The notes below the pieces were generated by a model. That model saw nothing but the letters and a program-made list of their open reading frames with translations. It did no database searches and was not told the origin of the DNA. Of a DNA stretch of 64,000 bases, positions 11,801 to 23,400 are shown one piece after another (the stretch's first letter is position 1; each line of letters opens with the position of its first letter). This stretch comes from Lutraria lutraria (lineage: Eukaryota; Mollusca; Bivalvia; Venerida; Mactridae). The stretch lies in the NCBI GenBank assembly GCA_964023205.1, contig OZ026838.1, positions 29,601,843-29,665,842 of the forward strand, in the 5' to 3' direction. Position numbers and translations under genes: made by a program.

Positions 11801-12485
11801 ATGTTTTATGAAAATTATGAAAAACAAGTTAAGCTATTGACTACATATGTATTAAGGTATTAATAATACCATTATAATAAGAACTAGAAATGTGTCCGTA
11901 GGACCCGGATGCCCCCGCCATTTCACACTGGACACAGAAATGAGTGTTGTGTGGCAAATATGTGAATACAACATAGAGCAGGTTGCTTGGGAATGCTGCC
12001 TATAGTAGGAGGTAAAGATAACCTAAGGGTGGTAAACACACAACTACATGAACATTCACTATTTCAATGTAAGGAATGAATATAAATATATAAGTGTCCA
12101 CTGTGACCTTGACATTTGAGTAAGCGACACAGTGTTTGGGCATGACACGTCGTCTTAATATGATGAACATTTGTGCCAATTTATTTCAAAATCCCATCAT
12201 GCATGACAAACTTATAAGCCGTACACGAACATACACTTTCACTATATCCATAATATTATGCGCAAACATTTAACGTCCACTATGACCTTCAACTTTGAGC
12301 AAGTGACGCAGTTGATGCGCAGGACACCTCGTCTAGATATGATAAACATTTGTGCCAGTTTATTTCAAAATCCAATCATGCATGACAGAGTTATAAGCCG
12401 GACACGAACATATACGTGTATATAATGCTTTAAGTGTCCATTGTGACCTTGACCATTGAAAGTTATGAGCCTGACACGAAAATCC

Positions 12486-12521
<36 letters not shown>

Positions 12522-15500
12522 AACGGACAGGGTAAACACTATATGCCATCCGCCATTTCATGACGGGGGCATAATAAAAAAAAGATATTTTACCCAAAAC
12601 CAAAGATGTTACATAAATATCCCGCGGTAGTGTCGTCAATATTTGAACCATGAGCTCCTAAATAGCCCCAGGTACCTCGGTGGAACAATTCCGGAACACC
12701 TTCGTCTTTGTACTTATTGAGGTTTTTAAAACGGACCGCTGAAATTAAACCCTGATTTATGATCATATACAATTCTGAGTGATAATCCGAGATCCAAGAT
12801 CCGAGTGAAAGAGTTTTTACCACAAACCAAGAGGACTGTTATTTATTCATCGGTGGTGAATTATACATTATTCTAAAATTCTATCCGTACATTTCAACAA
12901 ACGTGTAAACTGTATGTACATGTAGACGCGATCATTTCTATCATATACACGTATATAACTGGTTGGTGTAGAATACTAAGATACTAACGCTGGAAGGTTA
13001 ATAATTTAATACTTATACTAAGATATAGTGCGATTTTATTAACCTGTCAAAGCTGAATAATTACACGGTTGCTGGATGCGATTATTTTTAGCTTCGTACC
13101 ACAGTCGATACTTTTCGTTTATTTTACCGCTATGGAATGTACCAATCAACATGTTTATATAACGGTAAAACGATAATTATCGTATAACTTACGAACGTGA
13201 TCGAACCACACCGAAGCTTAACATAAATGCAATCATTGACCGTATAATTATGCAGCTTTGACAGGTTAATAAAATCGCACTATACTAAGGATAAACTACA
13301 CTTAGCCTATTAAAATGCAACATTCTAACTCAGTAAATTTAAATGTTAAGTATCAGGGTTTATTAATGCCATACCTTGGCATGTTAAGGAAACCACATGA
13401 TTACATTTCAATACAGCTTTCTGTCGATTACATTTTGACAGAGACGATTCGTTGCCTTTACAAGATATCCTACGACTGTAGACAGGTTTCTTGACCATAT
13501 CCATCTTAGCGCCTTTAGAACTAATTGCTTTCCTGCAATGTATTACAAGAATATGTGTCTGTATCATGGATGGTGTAAAATAAATTTCAGCCATATGAGT
13601 ACATATGATGATAGAAAATTCTGACAACAGATTTTCGTTTAGCAAGCGCGCTATTACATCATTTTTTTAAATATTCTTTAAACAGTGTGTCGTACATAAT
13701 TGAATCACAAATAATGATCTGAGACAAAATCGAAATAAAAACAATTCGACACATGTAAGAGAATACCGTATAAGCGGATATCTTCTAGAAAAATGATTTC
13801 GCAATTTCTGCTAGTTTCTGATGTGGTTCATTTCTAATTTCCACAGAAAATAATTTCTTTAGTTATCGATGGTTTACAGATTGTCAAAAACAATTGATGT
13901 TGACTGTGATATTGTGTCACAACGCAGAAATATAATTTGTTTATCTGTTTGGGTTTTACGCCCCTTTACAACAGTCAGGGTCATATGAGGTGGACAGTTC
14001 ACCTAACCACCGTTCTTGGAAAGGACCAGTACTAGACTCCTACCCTCCGTAAGCAACTGCCTACTTTCTCACATAAAGATAAATGGTCGGTAGCTGGACT
14101 TAAACCAACGACCCGACCATCAGTGAAAGGTTACAGTGATTTGAAGTCAGCTACTTTAACCACTCGACCATGGAGGCGGGTCTCAGAAATATAAGGAAAT
14201 GGTATACCAAAATGCATATTTACTCTAAGATGCAGCCATTTGAGTACGCAAACATATAAATTAACATACTCATATCCCAAACTTCGACAAGCAACTTGAG
14301 CGGAGTTCATGTCGAAGCCATTGTAACACAATTGGTAAACCTCTCCATTAAGTGTCGACAAAAGGACACCAGGGTTACTCCAGTCATTCACAACCAGTCT
14401 AGATTCTGAGGGTAACAAATCGAAACAATGATAATTATCAAATAGCATGGCCGTGAAGCGAGAACATAGAGCTGATGAGATATGTTTTAAAAAATATAGT
14501 AATCGGACTGTTTGGTCTGAGTCATTGAAATGAAAAAAATAGTATTCGGTAAACACTGCGACTGATATAATACGAGTATATTATGTTGTTAGCACATGTA
14601 CGCCGTCACATAATTATATGAGATTGGTAAAATCAGGGACAAATATATCACACAATGTAATACAGTGTCTTCAGTAAAAAGGTATCGTTTTACCAATCTG
14701 ATTAAAATCATATCCTCAAACCCGCTACACTTGACGTAATGAAGATCGAGCACTTTAGTAAGATGGTTTTTTTATGACTAAAGTGTATCACAATCTGTTT
14801 AATCCTAAACAATATTTACGAACTGACTTGCTACATGGTCGCACTGTACTTAAAATGGCAAGGAAGGTAAGTGGCCATTAAATGCATTTGGTCTTGTGTT
14901 CAAAGGTTCATTCGGATTATTAAACGATTGTGCGAGAATGTATGACATGTCAAACGTTGAAAAATTCGCTTAATTTCATTTGAGTTCTATATTTTTATCG
15001 TTATTCAATATTTCTTATTTACATGCAATAGTTGTACATTTATTTTCAATAATTTCGTATTTACATGCAATATCTTTTTCATTTATATCCAATAATTCTT
15101 ATTTGTATGTGATAGTTTTCATTTATATTCTATAAATGTTGATTTTATTTATATGCGATAATTGCATTGTGGGTACAGAAATACGTCAGAGGTCATATTT
15201 TGTAAGGATGTCTCTCATTGGTTGAATGGAATCATCTGTGCAAATTTGACCTCTGATATTATGCTGTACCCACAATCTAATTATCGCATATAAATGAAAA
15301 ACGTCATACACGAATGAGAAAAACATTGAATATAAATAAACATTTATTAAATATAAATTAAATTTTATTGAATATAAATTAAATATAATAGCATATAAAT
15401 AGATTAAAGAAATTACTGCATATAAATAAGGAAATATTGAGTATAAATAAAAGTATAGAACACAAATGATATTTAGTGAATATTGCAATGCTTGACACGC

Positions 15501-16628
15501 CATAAGAATGTGCCGTTCTGCACAGAATGGTTATTGTATGTATGCAAGAAATCATTTACTCCAGTTTGACTATAATGTATCAACATTTTGAGGACTACAA
15601 GTTAACGGAAAATAATCAAAAACGAATAAAGAAAAATCGATAAATATTTGGTCATCTTCAACTGAACATATAACATTTAAATCTCGGAGCTGAATAATGA
15701 ACTCAAATACGAAATATGAATTTCCGTACCATAGCAGCGTAGTTTACTTCCTAGTGTGAAGAGCCAACTTGGTGATCTACCAGGTTCTTTTACTTTCGTA
15801 TCATCTTCATGCTCACACTGTCCGGCATCGGTCTCGTTTCCATGGCAACGTATTTGTGTAAGCACCCATGAATGGATTACATAATTTCCCATTGAAGCCC
15901 AATGCCCACCAAATCCAAATTGACTAAAGAAACATTATCATGTATATCACATTTAAAATAAGCCATCATTTTGGGTAATTTTCCAAGTTTGCAAGTACAG
16001 TTTGCTCCATTGGGACTATGTCATATATGTTCCCAAAAAAAAAACAAGTTTTGCAAATCAGATTGTAAGTAAGTGCAGTGCAACCTCTCCGGCAACACCC
16101 TTTGTGAGTAGCAAAATTGTGTTGTTGTTGAGAGGTTGTTGCTCTAGAGAGGTTGAATTAATGGTTAAATCGTGCATTGCGAAAAAATCATGCTGTTGTT
16201 GAAGGGAGGTTGTTGCTCAAGAGAAGGCCGCGCTGGAGAAGTTGTACTGTACGTGATAGTGAAAGAAACAACATAATCAAGCATCTTATTGAATAGGCCA
16301 GTCAAGTTGACTAACAAACACCTATCTTTTGTGCACTCTTGAATTCCTTATATGAGTACAGAGGTCTTCCTTTATTTGAAATATTGGTATATCATACCAA
16401 TAATTTCTACATTATAATACTATATAAATGTTTATATCTTTAATGTCATTGATGTTGTTTTTTTCTACCTGATTCCAAGTATTCTACAAAGTGTATTGGC
16501 AGTTGTCTCGCTGTATTCGAAGGAGGGACTTCCTATGTATCCCCATTTACCGTTACGATATGCTTCTACAAAACCTTCAGTTCCCGCATCATTTGTAGGC
16601 CATAGACGAATGCGAAATGATTCCGATA
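8894..16628 (-). CDS. Four-domain SRCR protein, 8 exons (5' partial)
   Basis: Exons in order are 16628-16469, 15923-15730, 14405-14270, 13532-13375, 12738-12594, 11168-10987, 10629-10467 and 9080-8894 (TAA). All junctions keep phase and give about 440 aa. Each SRCR domain is split over two exons: an N-terminal half such as SVRLTNGFDKLEGRIELKIN and a Cys-rich half such as ISCKGNESSLSKC. Introns between domains are phase 1 and those inside domains phase 2, so each domain is a symmetric 1-1 module. Domains 2 and 4 have six cysteines, like group A SRCRs. Domains 1 and 3 have four, lacking the two positions expected to pair as C2-C7. SRCR proteins are usually secreted or membrane proteins in ligand or microbe recognition. 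No signal peptide, membrane segment or earlier exon was found; the first exon enters with 2 nt of a split codon, so the N-terminus is missing. The protein ends right after domain 4 (RCRRIFFQ), suggesting a secreted C-terminus. Confidence 0.85.
9259..9338. repeat. Hairpin, 15-bp stem
   Basis: aaactggttcccgtt (about 9260-9274) and aacgggaaccagtt (9324-9337) are inverted copies around a loop of about 50 bases, in the last intron of the SRCR gene. The string aaactggttcccgtt recurs near 52984, so this is probably the end sequence of a dispersed element. Confidence 0.6.
9960..10075 (-). repeat. tRNA-derived SINE head or tRNA-like sequence
   Basis: On the minus strand, gtggtgtaggggtagagcgt resembles a tRNA A box and gcgggttcgaatccaatccc a B box, about 30 bases apart. 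The anticodon arm does not pair properly and no clean acceptor stem is seen. This is therefore a tRNA-derived SINE or tRNA relic, not a functional tRNA gene. It lies in an SRCR intron. Confidence 0.6.
11218..11372. repeat. MITE-like repeat, copy 1
   Basis: The left end holds cataccagtaaaagtcacc and the right end cacaggtttaactgtgag. The interior has gagaataaaggccattaaag. A related copy lies at 18466-18655 (cagaataaaggccacctctc and ggtttgactgcataa). The right-hand 'ggttt(a/g)actg' resembles ends of Tc1/mariner-type MITEs, but this assignment is inference. Confidence 0.5.
11883..12575. repeat. Repeat element with internal tandem units and (CA)n tail
   Basis: The ends are inverted: ggatgcccccgccatttca near 11907 and ccgccatttcatgacggggg, then cata, near 12551-12573. 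Inside are about 2.3 units of roughly 175 bp, each with 'gtccactgtgaccttgac', 'gataaacatttgtgccag' and 'catgcatgaca' variants, then a (AC)n tract (12488-12520). Such an architecture of tandem core units plus microsatellite recalls mollusc 'pearl'-like elements; the identification is tentative. Confidence 0.65.
12488..12520. repeat. (AC)n microsatellite
   Basis: About 16 AC units form the tail of the repeat element 11883-12575, within an SRCR intron. Confidence 0.95.
13024..13284. repeat. 261-bp MITE with about 46-bp TIRs
   Basis: 13024-13069 and 13239-13284 are inverted copies with few mismatches (tatagtgcgattttattaac at the left end). Flanks ctaaga on the left and ctaagg on the right suggest a short target duplication. 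There is no coding capacity. It lies in the intron between SRCR domains 2 and 3. Confidence 0.8.
13951..14180 (-). repeat. tRNA-derived SINE, near full length
   Basis: Read on the minus strand, it starts with a tRNA-like head: cccgcctccatggtcgagtg, then gttaaag (A box), and ggtttaagtcc (B box). It ends gggcgtaaaaccc at 13951. The same 3' end (gggtttaacgtcgc and variants) occurs at 3035, 22252, 43722 and 49151. This defines a shared SINE family with a conserved tail, as seen in bivalve genomes. The copy sits just downstream of SRCR exon 14270-14405, within the intron. Confidence 0.75.
14980..15478. repeat. Foldback element with repeated subterminal motifs
   Basis: Core arms 15147-15195 and 15247-15295 are inverted copies (atttatatgcgataattg at the left) around a loop of about 51 bases. 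Outside them each side carries many short copies of a motif like catataaata (right arm) or tttacatgcaata (left arm) every 15-30 bases. The whole about 500-bp block is roughly palindromic. No transposase frame is present. It lies in an SRCR intron. Confidence 0.75.
16075..16252. repeat. 178-bp MITE, copy A
   Basis: The ends cagtgcaacctctcc and ggagaagttgtactg are imperfect inverted repeats. The interior (gttgttgctctagagaggtt, caagagaagg) matches copy B at 17300-17477 along its length. The two copies are about 1.2 kb apart in the same orientation and have the same size. Confidence 0.85.
16290..16375. repeat. Dispersed repeat, copy 2
   Basis: This is a diverged partner of 7683-7850 (aggccagtcaagttgactaa, then caaacacctatctttt). 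It lies in the intron between the first two SRCR exons seen, just after MITE copy A. Confidence 0.45.
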
Positions 16629-17299
16629 CTGAAACGGTATTATATATGCAAGGCGTTTAAAGTAAAATATACAAATTTTATTAAAGCAAGGTTGTGTGCA
16701 ACCTGTTGTGTGGCGCAGTATTTATAAAGGCTTCTCAAAGCGCAATGTCGTCACCGTCATCAAATCATCACCTGATTGGATTTCCGACTATTATTAGATA
16801 TTCTATAGTATAGCTCTTAGGATAATTATATATGTTTATCTATTTTAACACCAATACATGTAATCATGGAAAACATTAAAATTAAACAAGCATAAAAAAG
16901 TCTTACAACAATAAACAACAAAGTCGACTTAGAGCTAAATAACTAAGCAAAAAAAACAACAATATATACCATGTATGCTTAACATCATTATCCACATAAA
17001 AAGAGCTGGAAACACAAGTCCTACTTTCATGCTTTCTACCTGGCTCGTTTATTTGTAAAATAGTTCTTAGCATCCCAAAACAAGTAAATTTCAGATGGAT
17101 TAATTGACATACCACTAGCTTCGTAGAAGATGGTAAAATATTTCAAATTTTAAAAACAACAAATTAATTAATGATGGTTTTATGTTAATTAAACCACATC
17201 CGTGATCAAGCTTGTAAGAAAAGTTACGGAATTCCCCTAACGTGTATCATGCATTATCAATCATTAAAAAACAATTATATACTAAATCGTAAAAGCAAT

Positions 17300-17477
17300 T
17301 ACAGTGCAACCTCTCCAAAGCAACACCCTTTGGGAATAGCAAAAGTATGTTGTTGTTGAGAAGGTGTTGCTCTAGAGAGTTGAATTTGTAGTTTAATAGT
17401 ACAGTTGGGAAAATCTTGTTGGTGTTGCAGGGAGGTTGTTGCTCAAGAGAGGATCGCTCTGGAGATGTTGTTCTGTA
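17300..17477. repeat. 178-bp MITE, copy B
   Basis: The ends are cagtgcaacctctcc and ggagatgttgttctg, flanked by TA on both sides, which fits a TA target duplication of Tc1/mariner-type elements. It shares its whole length with copy A at 16075-16252. Confidence 0.85.
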
Positions 17478-18465
17478 CATTATTAATCATTAAAAGTGAA
17501 ATCAGTATTAATCAGTAGAAGCAATTACATAATTACTATTCGACAATATTTTATCAGCAGTAAGATATTTGTACGTTTTGGTGCAAAATCGATCGTTAAA
17601 AGTATTTTCTTATTTTGCAGCAGTGAGTTCAACATACGTCACAGCAGTGTACTGTTAAATGGTTGACCCTTTAAGGCTGAATAACAACGACCAAAAATTG
17701 TAAACTACGGGCAATCCCTATCCGCACACACATCAATAATGCAGATAGTAACTATATAAAATTGTTAGTGCTATTAATATGCCCAATGCTGTATGAGAGA
17801 GATATGTCAAAATAATGGATCACTGGACCAATACGAGAAAACTGAGCCAATACAAGTGGAAAAGTCGGCCAATACGAAGAAACCTCGGCAATACGGGATT
17901 TATGCATTCCCATTGGTTAAAAAACTCGGCACAATATGAAATTATGAAATGCAGGCTTTTCATTGGTTGTTGAAATCGCCAAAGCACGATTAAAGGCATA
18001 AGAAAAGAATGTAATGGCTGCCATATTAATGTGACGTTTAGTTTAATGTCGTAGTCTTCTTCAGTCCTATAATTAAAATATTCCATATAGTAAGTGTGAG
18101 ACAAAATACAAAAATACTTGATAATTGTTTTCATTGATTACTTCATTTACCTTTTACTGTTTTTGCTAACTACTATGTCAGTTTGGTTCAATCATTATGA
18201 CATTAAATCACAAAAATATAGCTTGTGAGATAAGCTGTCACCAAATGTTTCAGAACTTTATTTATGCAAACAAAATCAAGGTTGTGTGTAATTGTGTAGA
18301 TGAATAATTTTAAATACATCCATTAGACGCATATTATCATATATCAAACCATATTATCTAACCACAGCGATAAGTTTTCAAGTAAGTAAATGTCGCATCT
18401 TTTGCGTTGTTAATCTAAACAAGCCTGGATCTTTGTAAGGGTTTTGTAATACAGCATGTTTTATG

Positions 18466-18655
18466 ACCGTCATACCTGTGTTAGCGGTCACCTCTGAACA
18501 AAGGCCTCCTTATGAGTAAAGGTAATTTTTTATAAACCACAACTGATTATTAAGAACAAAATTACCTCAGAATAAAGGCCACCTCTCAAAACAGGCCACA
18601 TTTTATTTTTCCCTAGTGTGGCCTTAGTTCACTGGTTTGACTGCATAACAATTAT
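18466..18655. repeat. MITE-like repeat, copy 2
   Basis: Contains tcatacctgtgttagcggtc near the left, cagaataaaggccacctctc inside and ctggtttgactgcataac at the right. It is related to 11218-11372. Confidence 0.55.
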
Positions 18656-19256
18656 ATATGAGGATACTATGAGAATAATGTTTGGAGTGAACAGGTGTTT
18701 ACGTCGTGAGTTGATACAATGTTATTTGAACGTTTTGGTTTCATAAGACACTTTGTCTACAGGTGAGCAAATTCAAATTCACCACAGTAGATATGTGTGT
18801 GTTGTAATCCTCATAGTTACGAAATAACTATCGCTGTAAATTTGAATGATATAAACGATATCAGGCTAAGATAAGAAGACCGGAAAATAACACAAATCTA
18901 CTGTATAAATATACTGTTTTATTATTTATGACAATCAACAACACGTACAACATACAATCAATCTAAAACATATTTACTAGTACTTGAAGTCAATATCATA
19001 CAAAGGTACCATTGTTTTTTATACTCGGATTTAAAACTAAACGACATGTGTACGATATGAAAAACTGTTTAAAGTTATTTCTAAATATTAATAAGATTTT
19101 TGCCATGGTAAACACAATTTTCAGTATTTCAAATATTTACGTAACTAAAATATGTAATAATATATTGATAAGGCATCCTTTCATAAGCAGTAATCAATGA
19201 AGTAATACCATATTTTTAAGAATATAAAAACTAGTTCTTGAACTTAATTTCTTGAA

Positions 19257-19262
19257 TTTATT
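19257..19262 (-). terminator. Poly(A) signal candidate of lipid-carrier gene
   Basis: The minus strand reads AATAAA about 280 bases after the stop codon at 19542. Other AATAAA-like sites occur near 18917-18925, so the 3' end is uncertain. Confidence 0.3.
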
Positions 19263-19541
19263 AGATAACAGCAGACACTCACATTGTGGTATATACAAAT
19301 GTTGGCACCTTGGAATAATCAGTGCATTTTAGATTATACACACAGGTAATTATATACATAAGCCTTTTGAAATAATGTTCTGTATATACACAATAACCAT
19401 AATAAATAATACTAAGAAAATGTAAACATTCTGTAAAGGTACATGCATACGTATACAAGAGTTTGAAAAATACACGGTCAATGTTAATCATTCATTTTTA
19501 TAGTAATTCATTGCAATGTATTAAATGTCATAATGTTCAGC

Positions 19542-20436
19542 TTAGCATTTATTTACTCCCACTGTCCATGTCTTGGAAGCACGAGAGCTATCATCGATGA
19601 CCTTACCGAAAGAAGTCATAAGGTCATTTGAAGGTTCGTTGTCATAGACACCAAGCAGTCCACCGGTTTTACCATGATACCATCCGCTGACAGATATATC
19701 AATATGATCCACACTTGTGTCATAGTCGATATTGAAGTGGTTACCTCCCTTGATATTTACAACCTCATTGCTGACATTGCTCACTGTAACAAATCCATCT
19801 GTGAATGGGGCTTCCTTCTCTTCACCACCAAGAAGAATCTAAAATCAAAATGTATTTGTTTAAAGAGTATAAAACATCAGTAGGTAGTCAAGAAACTACT
19901 AAGCCAGTACAGCTAACATATCTTTACTCAATTGAATTGGCAAAAGATAGGATATGTTAGGATTGCACCGAGGCATGTTTTGTAGTATCTTTTCAAACGA
20001 TGCATTTAACATGCATAAAGTAGGAACCATGTACTTGCTCTGTGTTTTAAAAGAATTGTTTTTCATGTTGAAATACAATCAATATGGCTTTATCGACAGC
20101 TGGAACAACAACAATACGAACCTTAGTTTACATACTTATTAGAAATAGCCTTGTTTAACAATTATGAGACATGCCATGGGTTACATCATAAAAAGACCTT
20201 CAATGATTTTGATTGAATAAAATAACAATATTTAATTACCTGTCCTTGGACATTGATAGAGATAGGTTTGCCAGATGTAAGCACAGTCAATGTAGTATCT
20301 CCATCATTTGACAAGATAAAGCTGAAGTTACCATCAAGATAGTCACGTGACAGGATGTAAGTGCAGTCAACATTTAAATCATAAACATATCCATCATAAG
20401 TTGTAATCTGATGACCCTTAGAAACAGTTGCCACTC
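19542..20436 (-). other. VWD domain exons of the lipid carrier
   Basis: The last two exons (20436-20240, 19838-19542) encode residues about 4367-4530. ITTYDGYVYDLNVDCTYILS is the start of a von Willebrand D fold. FSFILSNDGDTTLTV and GWYHGKTGGLLGVYDNEPSN follow. The usual CGLCG is replaced by a Cys-free GLLG, and the chain ends VNKC. Only two cysteines remain, so this VWD is disulfide-poor, as in some lipophorins. Confidence 0.85.
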
Positions 20437-23400
20437 CTAAAACAACAAGATACGAGTAAGACTTTAATACACTGCACCAACACATAAGACAATTATTGTT
20501 CATAAAAAGTATTAAAGTGCATTAATTTAGAGCAGATTTTTTATCAATGTGTATTGTTATAAAAAGAAGTCAGGATTGAGAAATGTTATTTTACAACAAT
20601 ATGAGCTGAAAAAAAGGTTATGCTTTGACATCAAAGAAGGTACTTGCATATTTCAAATTTAAACATTTGACTCGGTGTATTAAGAATATTAGTAAGACAA
20701 ATAGAATCATGTACCGGTGAAAGGTGCCATCCATTCATTGGGTAATTCCGGTACATTCACTTCTGGCATCTCAGGGAGGTAATGATTGGTTATCTCCATG
20801 ATATCAACAGCATACTTGGCTACATCTACAGTTGGAATTCTGTCTAGTGATTGAATAGGAATAATGGTTGGAATTTCAATTTGGATTTCGCCATGTTCTG
20901 GATCATACACAGTGAAAGGAGACTTTATGTATGACAGTATTACGTTCTCAGCATCATCCAACTCAGCTAAAACTTTACGCTCGGTAACAGCAAGATATTC
21001 TTTGAGAGATGACTCCAAGGCGTTGTATATTTTATTTCCTGTCAAACGTTGGACCTGTTTTGAAAACAATTTGTATCATTCAAAAAGATATGCAGATATT
21101 CATAAAATCATACAATGTCATTGAAAGTTGTGTTTGTTATATGATAACATGGCAAAATGAAGATTAAGGTAATAAGTAAAACTTATTATTGAAGTTCAGG
21201 CATGAAATAATGTCAAGTCATTTAATAAAATAAGCGCCGCCAATGCCAATTTTTTAGGTGTGAAGGAATGCAACAAAATGCCTTGGGAGTTCTACCAGTG
21301 AGGATATATGCTTCTAGATATTCAACAAAGAGAAAGTAAAATCACAATATGAGTATTAATCAAGTTATTAAAATAAATTTACTCGTGCTGCTGTTGCATT
21401 CATCAAAGCGAAATTATAAGATTCAGGAACTTCATTCTTCATCATCTCAATACCACCTGGAAAAGATTCATGCATTAGTAGAATAATTTGGATTGCTTTA
21501 TGGGCAATGATTGAGAAGATAACAAAAACATATACATCACATGATATAGTTTAAAGATCTATGTTTATCATGTTTAAACAAATATACCTGTTTACAAATG
21601 AACAAGTCTGATCTAATAATCATGTTTGTGAAAACAAGGTTTCAGATAAAGTCTACATGGAGATATTATTTTGGTATTTGGCAGTTAATAAAATGGCGAT
21701 AGTTCTATGTTCCTACAATATAACTGTTAGTGTATTACATAAATCACAACATTCTAATCTCACTTATAAAGCAAAAAACACATCTGCTTGTGTTAATACG
21801 TCAAGCTTTCATTTAATAAATAATTATAAAGAAATGTGAAGAATCACATCCAAGATATGAAAGTTAAAACATAACAAATCCAAAATAAATGTTGGGTAAA
21901 CATATAAGAATGATTTTTGTTTATTTCAGTGAACCGGAAAGGAACTTGTTTAATATAAATATCTACAGTACTTACTACGGAGACTATCAAATGAACTGGT
22001 AACAATATATCTCAATGATGGTATGATCTCTGTGGTTTGTTCTTGAGGCTGAAATGTCAATATTGTACATGTTAATAAAATTGATTGAAAATATCTGAAT
22101 CAGTAAATGCTAACAATATCTTATGCATACACATATATATAAATTGGCAAGGCAAAATAATTGTCTTGTACGTTTTATAAATACAGACTGTTGATTCAAG
22201 CATCATGTTTCTCTTAGCAATGGTAAAAATGTCTTTCAACTTTTTTTCACTGGGGTTTAACGTCGCACCAACAGTCTGTGCTATTTAATGACTTTTTCAG
22301 CCTTAATGGTGGATGAAGATCCTAGATATCTGTGGTGAGGGGATTGCTGTTACCAATGATCTAATGACCAATCACGTAAGTCCAAAACAATTTATATAAT
22401 AATTAAGTCATTTCATTAGAGTTAGTTTCCTGATTTACATACGATATGAGCTATGATTTAACAATGTATTTATTTATTACATTTTATTGGAGTATTGTAT
22501 GAACCATAACGATCACACTTGCCTAAATGACAAAATGAGAGTCTGCGCACACAAAACCATGAATTCTATCAAAATGAAATGCTTATGATCAGACAAATAA
22601 ATGGTAACCTACCTGAAATTCAGGTAATACATATTCCGGATAGGAATTAACCATTTGCTGATTTTCTTTGACTGGTATCTCTCTGAAATACATATTTGTA
22701 CTGTTCAATACCTTTCATAACAATACAAATGGTTCACTACATTACAAAGGTGATGGTTTTATTTCTCTAAAGGAATAAAATGGTTTACAACATTATGAAT
22801 GCTGAATACTTCAATTAAAGAATCGTGTGGAGATTCAACAAAAGCCCAAAATTTTTGTAGGTAGCACAGAATATTTCTTACCATTCAGTATATATGTCTA
22901 ATTTCTCTATTACAGTTTTCTACTACAACATATTTTTCCTCGTGGAAAGAACTATGAAGAAAAACTAATGAAAAACTAAATTTTCAGTATATTACTGATT
23001 AGCCAATCATTTAGTGAGTTTTACCTCATGTGACTGTAGCTGTCTCTGATAGCTTGGAACACTGGTTTCAAGCCTTCCATGTTATCATTTCCAATTTGAT
23101 CTTCAACTGCATTCTGAATTCTCCATAGTTTTCCATTCAATTCCTGCACTAAACTCATACGTACTGATTTTTCTAACTCATAAAGACGAACTGAGTAATC
23201 CATCTTTTCGTTGCTAATGAAAGACTGAAACAAGAGGTTTTGACAAATAAAACAAAAAAAAAACATAATTATTCTGTCTTAAATAAGAGCTAAATGATTC
23301 ATATGATATTATATATATTTAGTTTATGGGGTCTATATGGTAGATTGGATTGTCCAAATTGTGCAAATTCTTAAATTTAAGTCTTCATAATCATAATTAT

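Larger units (their letters stand above)
16629..18900. other. Non-coding stretch between SRCR and lipid-carrier genes
   Basis: No exon with both splice signals and SRCR similarity was found, although the missing 5' exons of the SRCR gene must lie here or beyond. Contents: MITE copy B (17300-17477), a MITE-like repeat (18466-18655), and short direct repeats of a ccaatacgag-type 20-mer near 17825-17900. The rest is AT-rich. Confidence 0.5.

Noticed and set aside
17820..18134. MKTIIKYFC... frame as signal-peptide exon of the SRCR gene
   Set aside because: It has no convincing hydrophobic core followed by a phase-1 donor, and its downstream half is short-repeat sequence.
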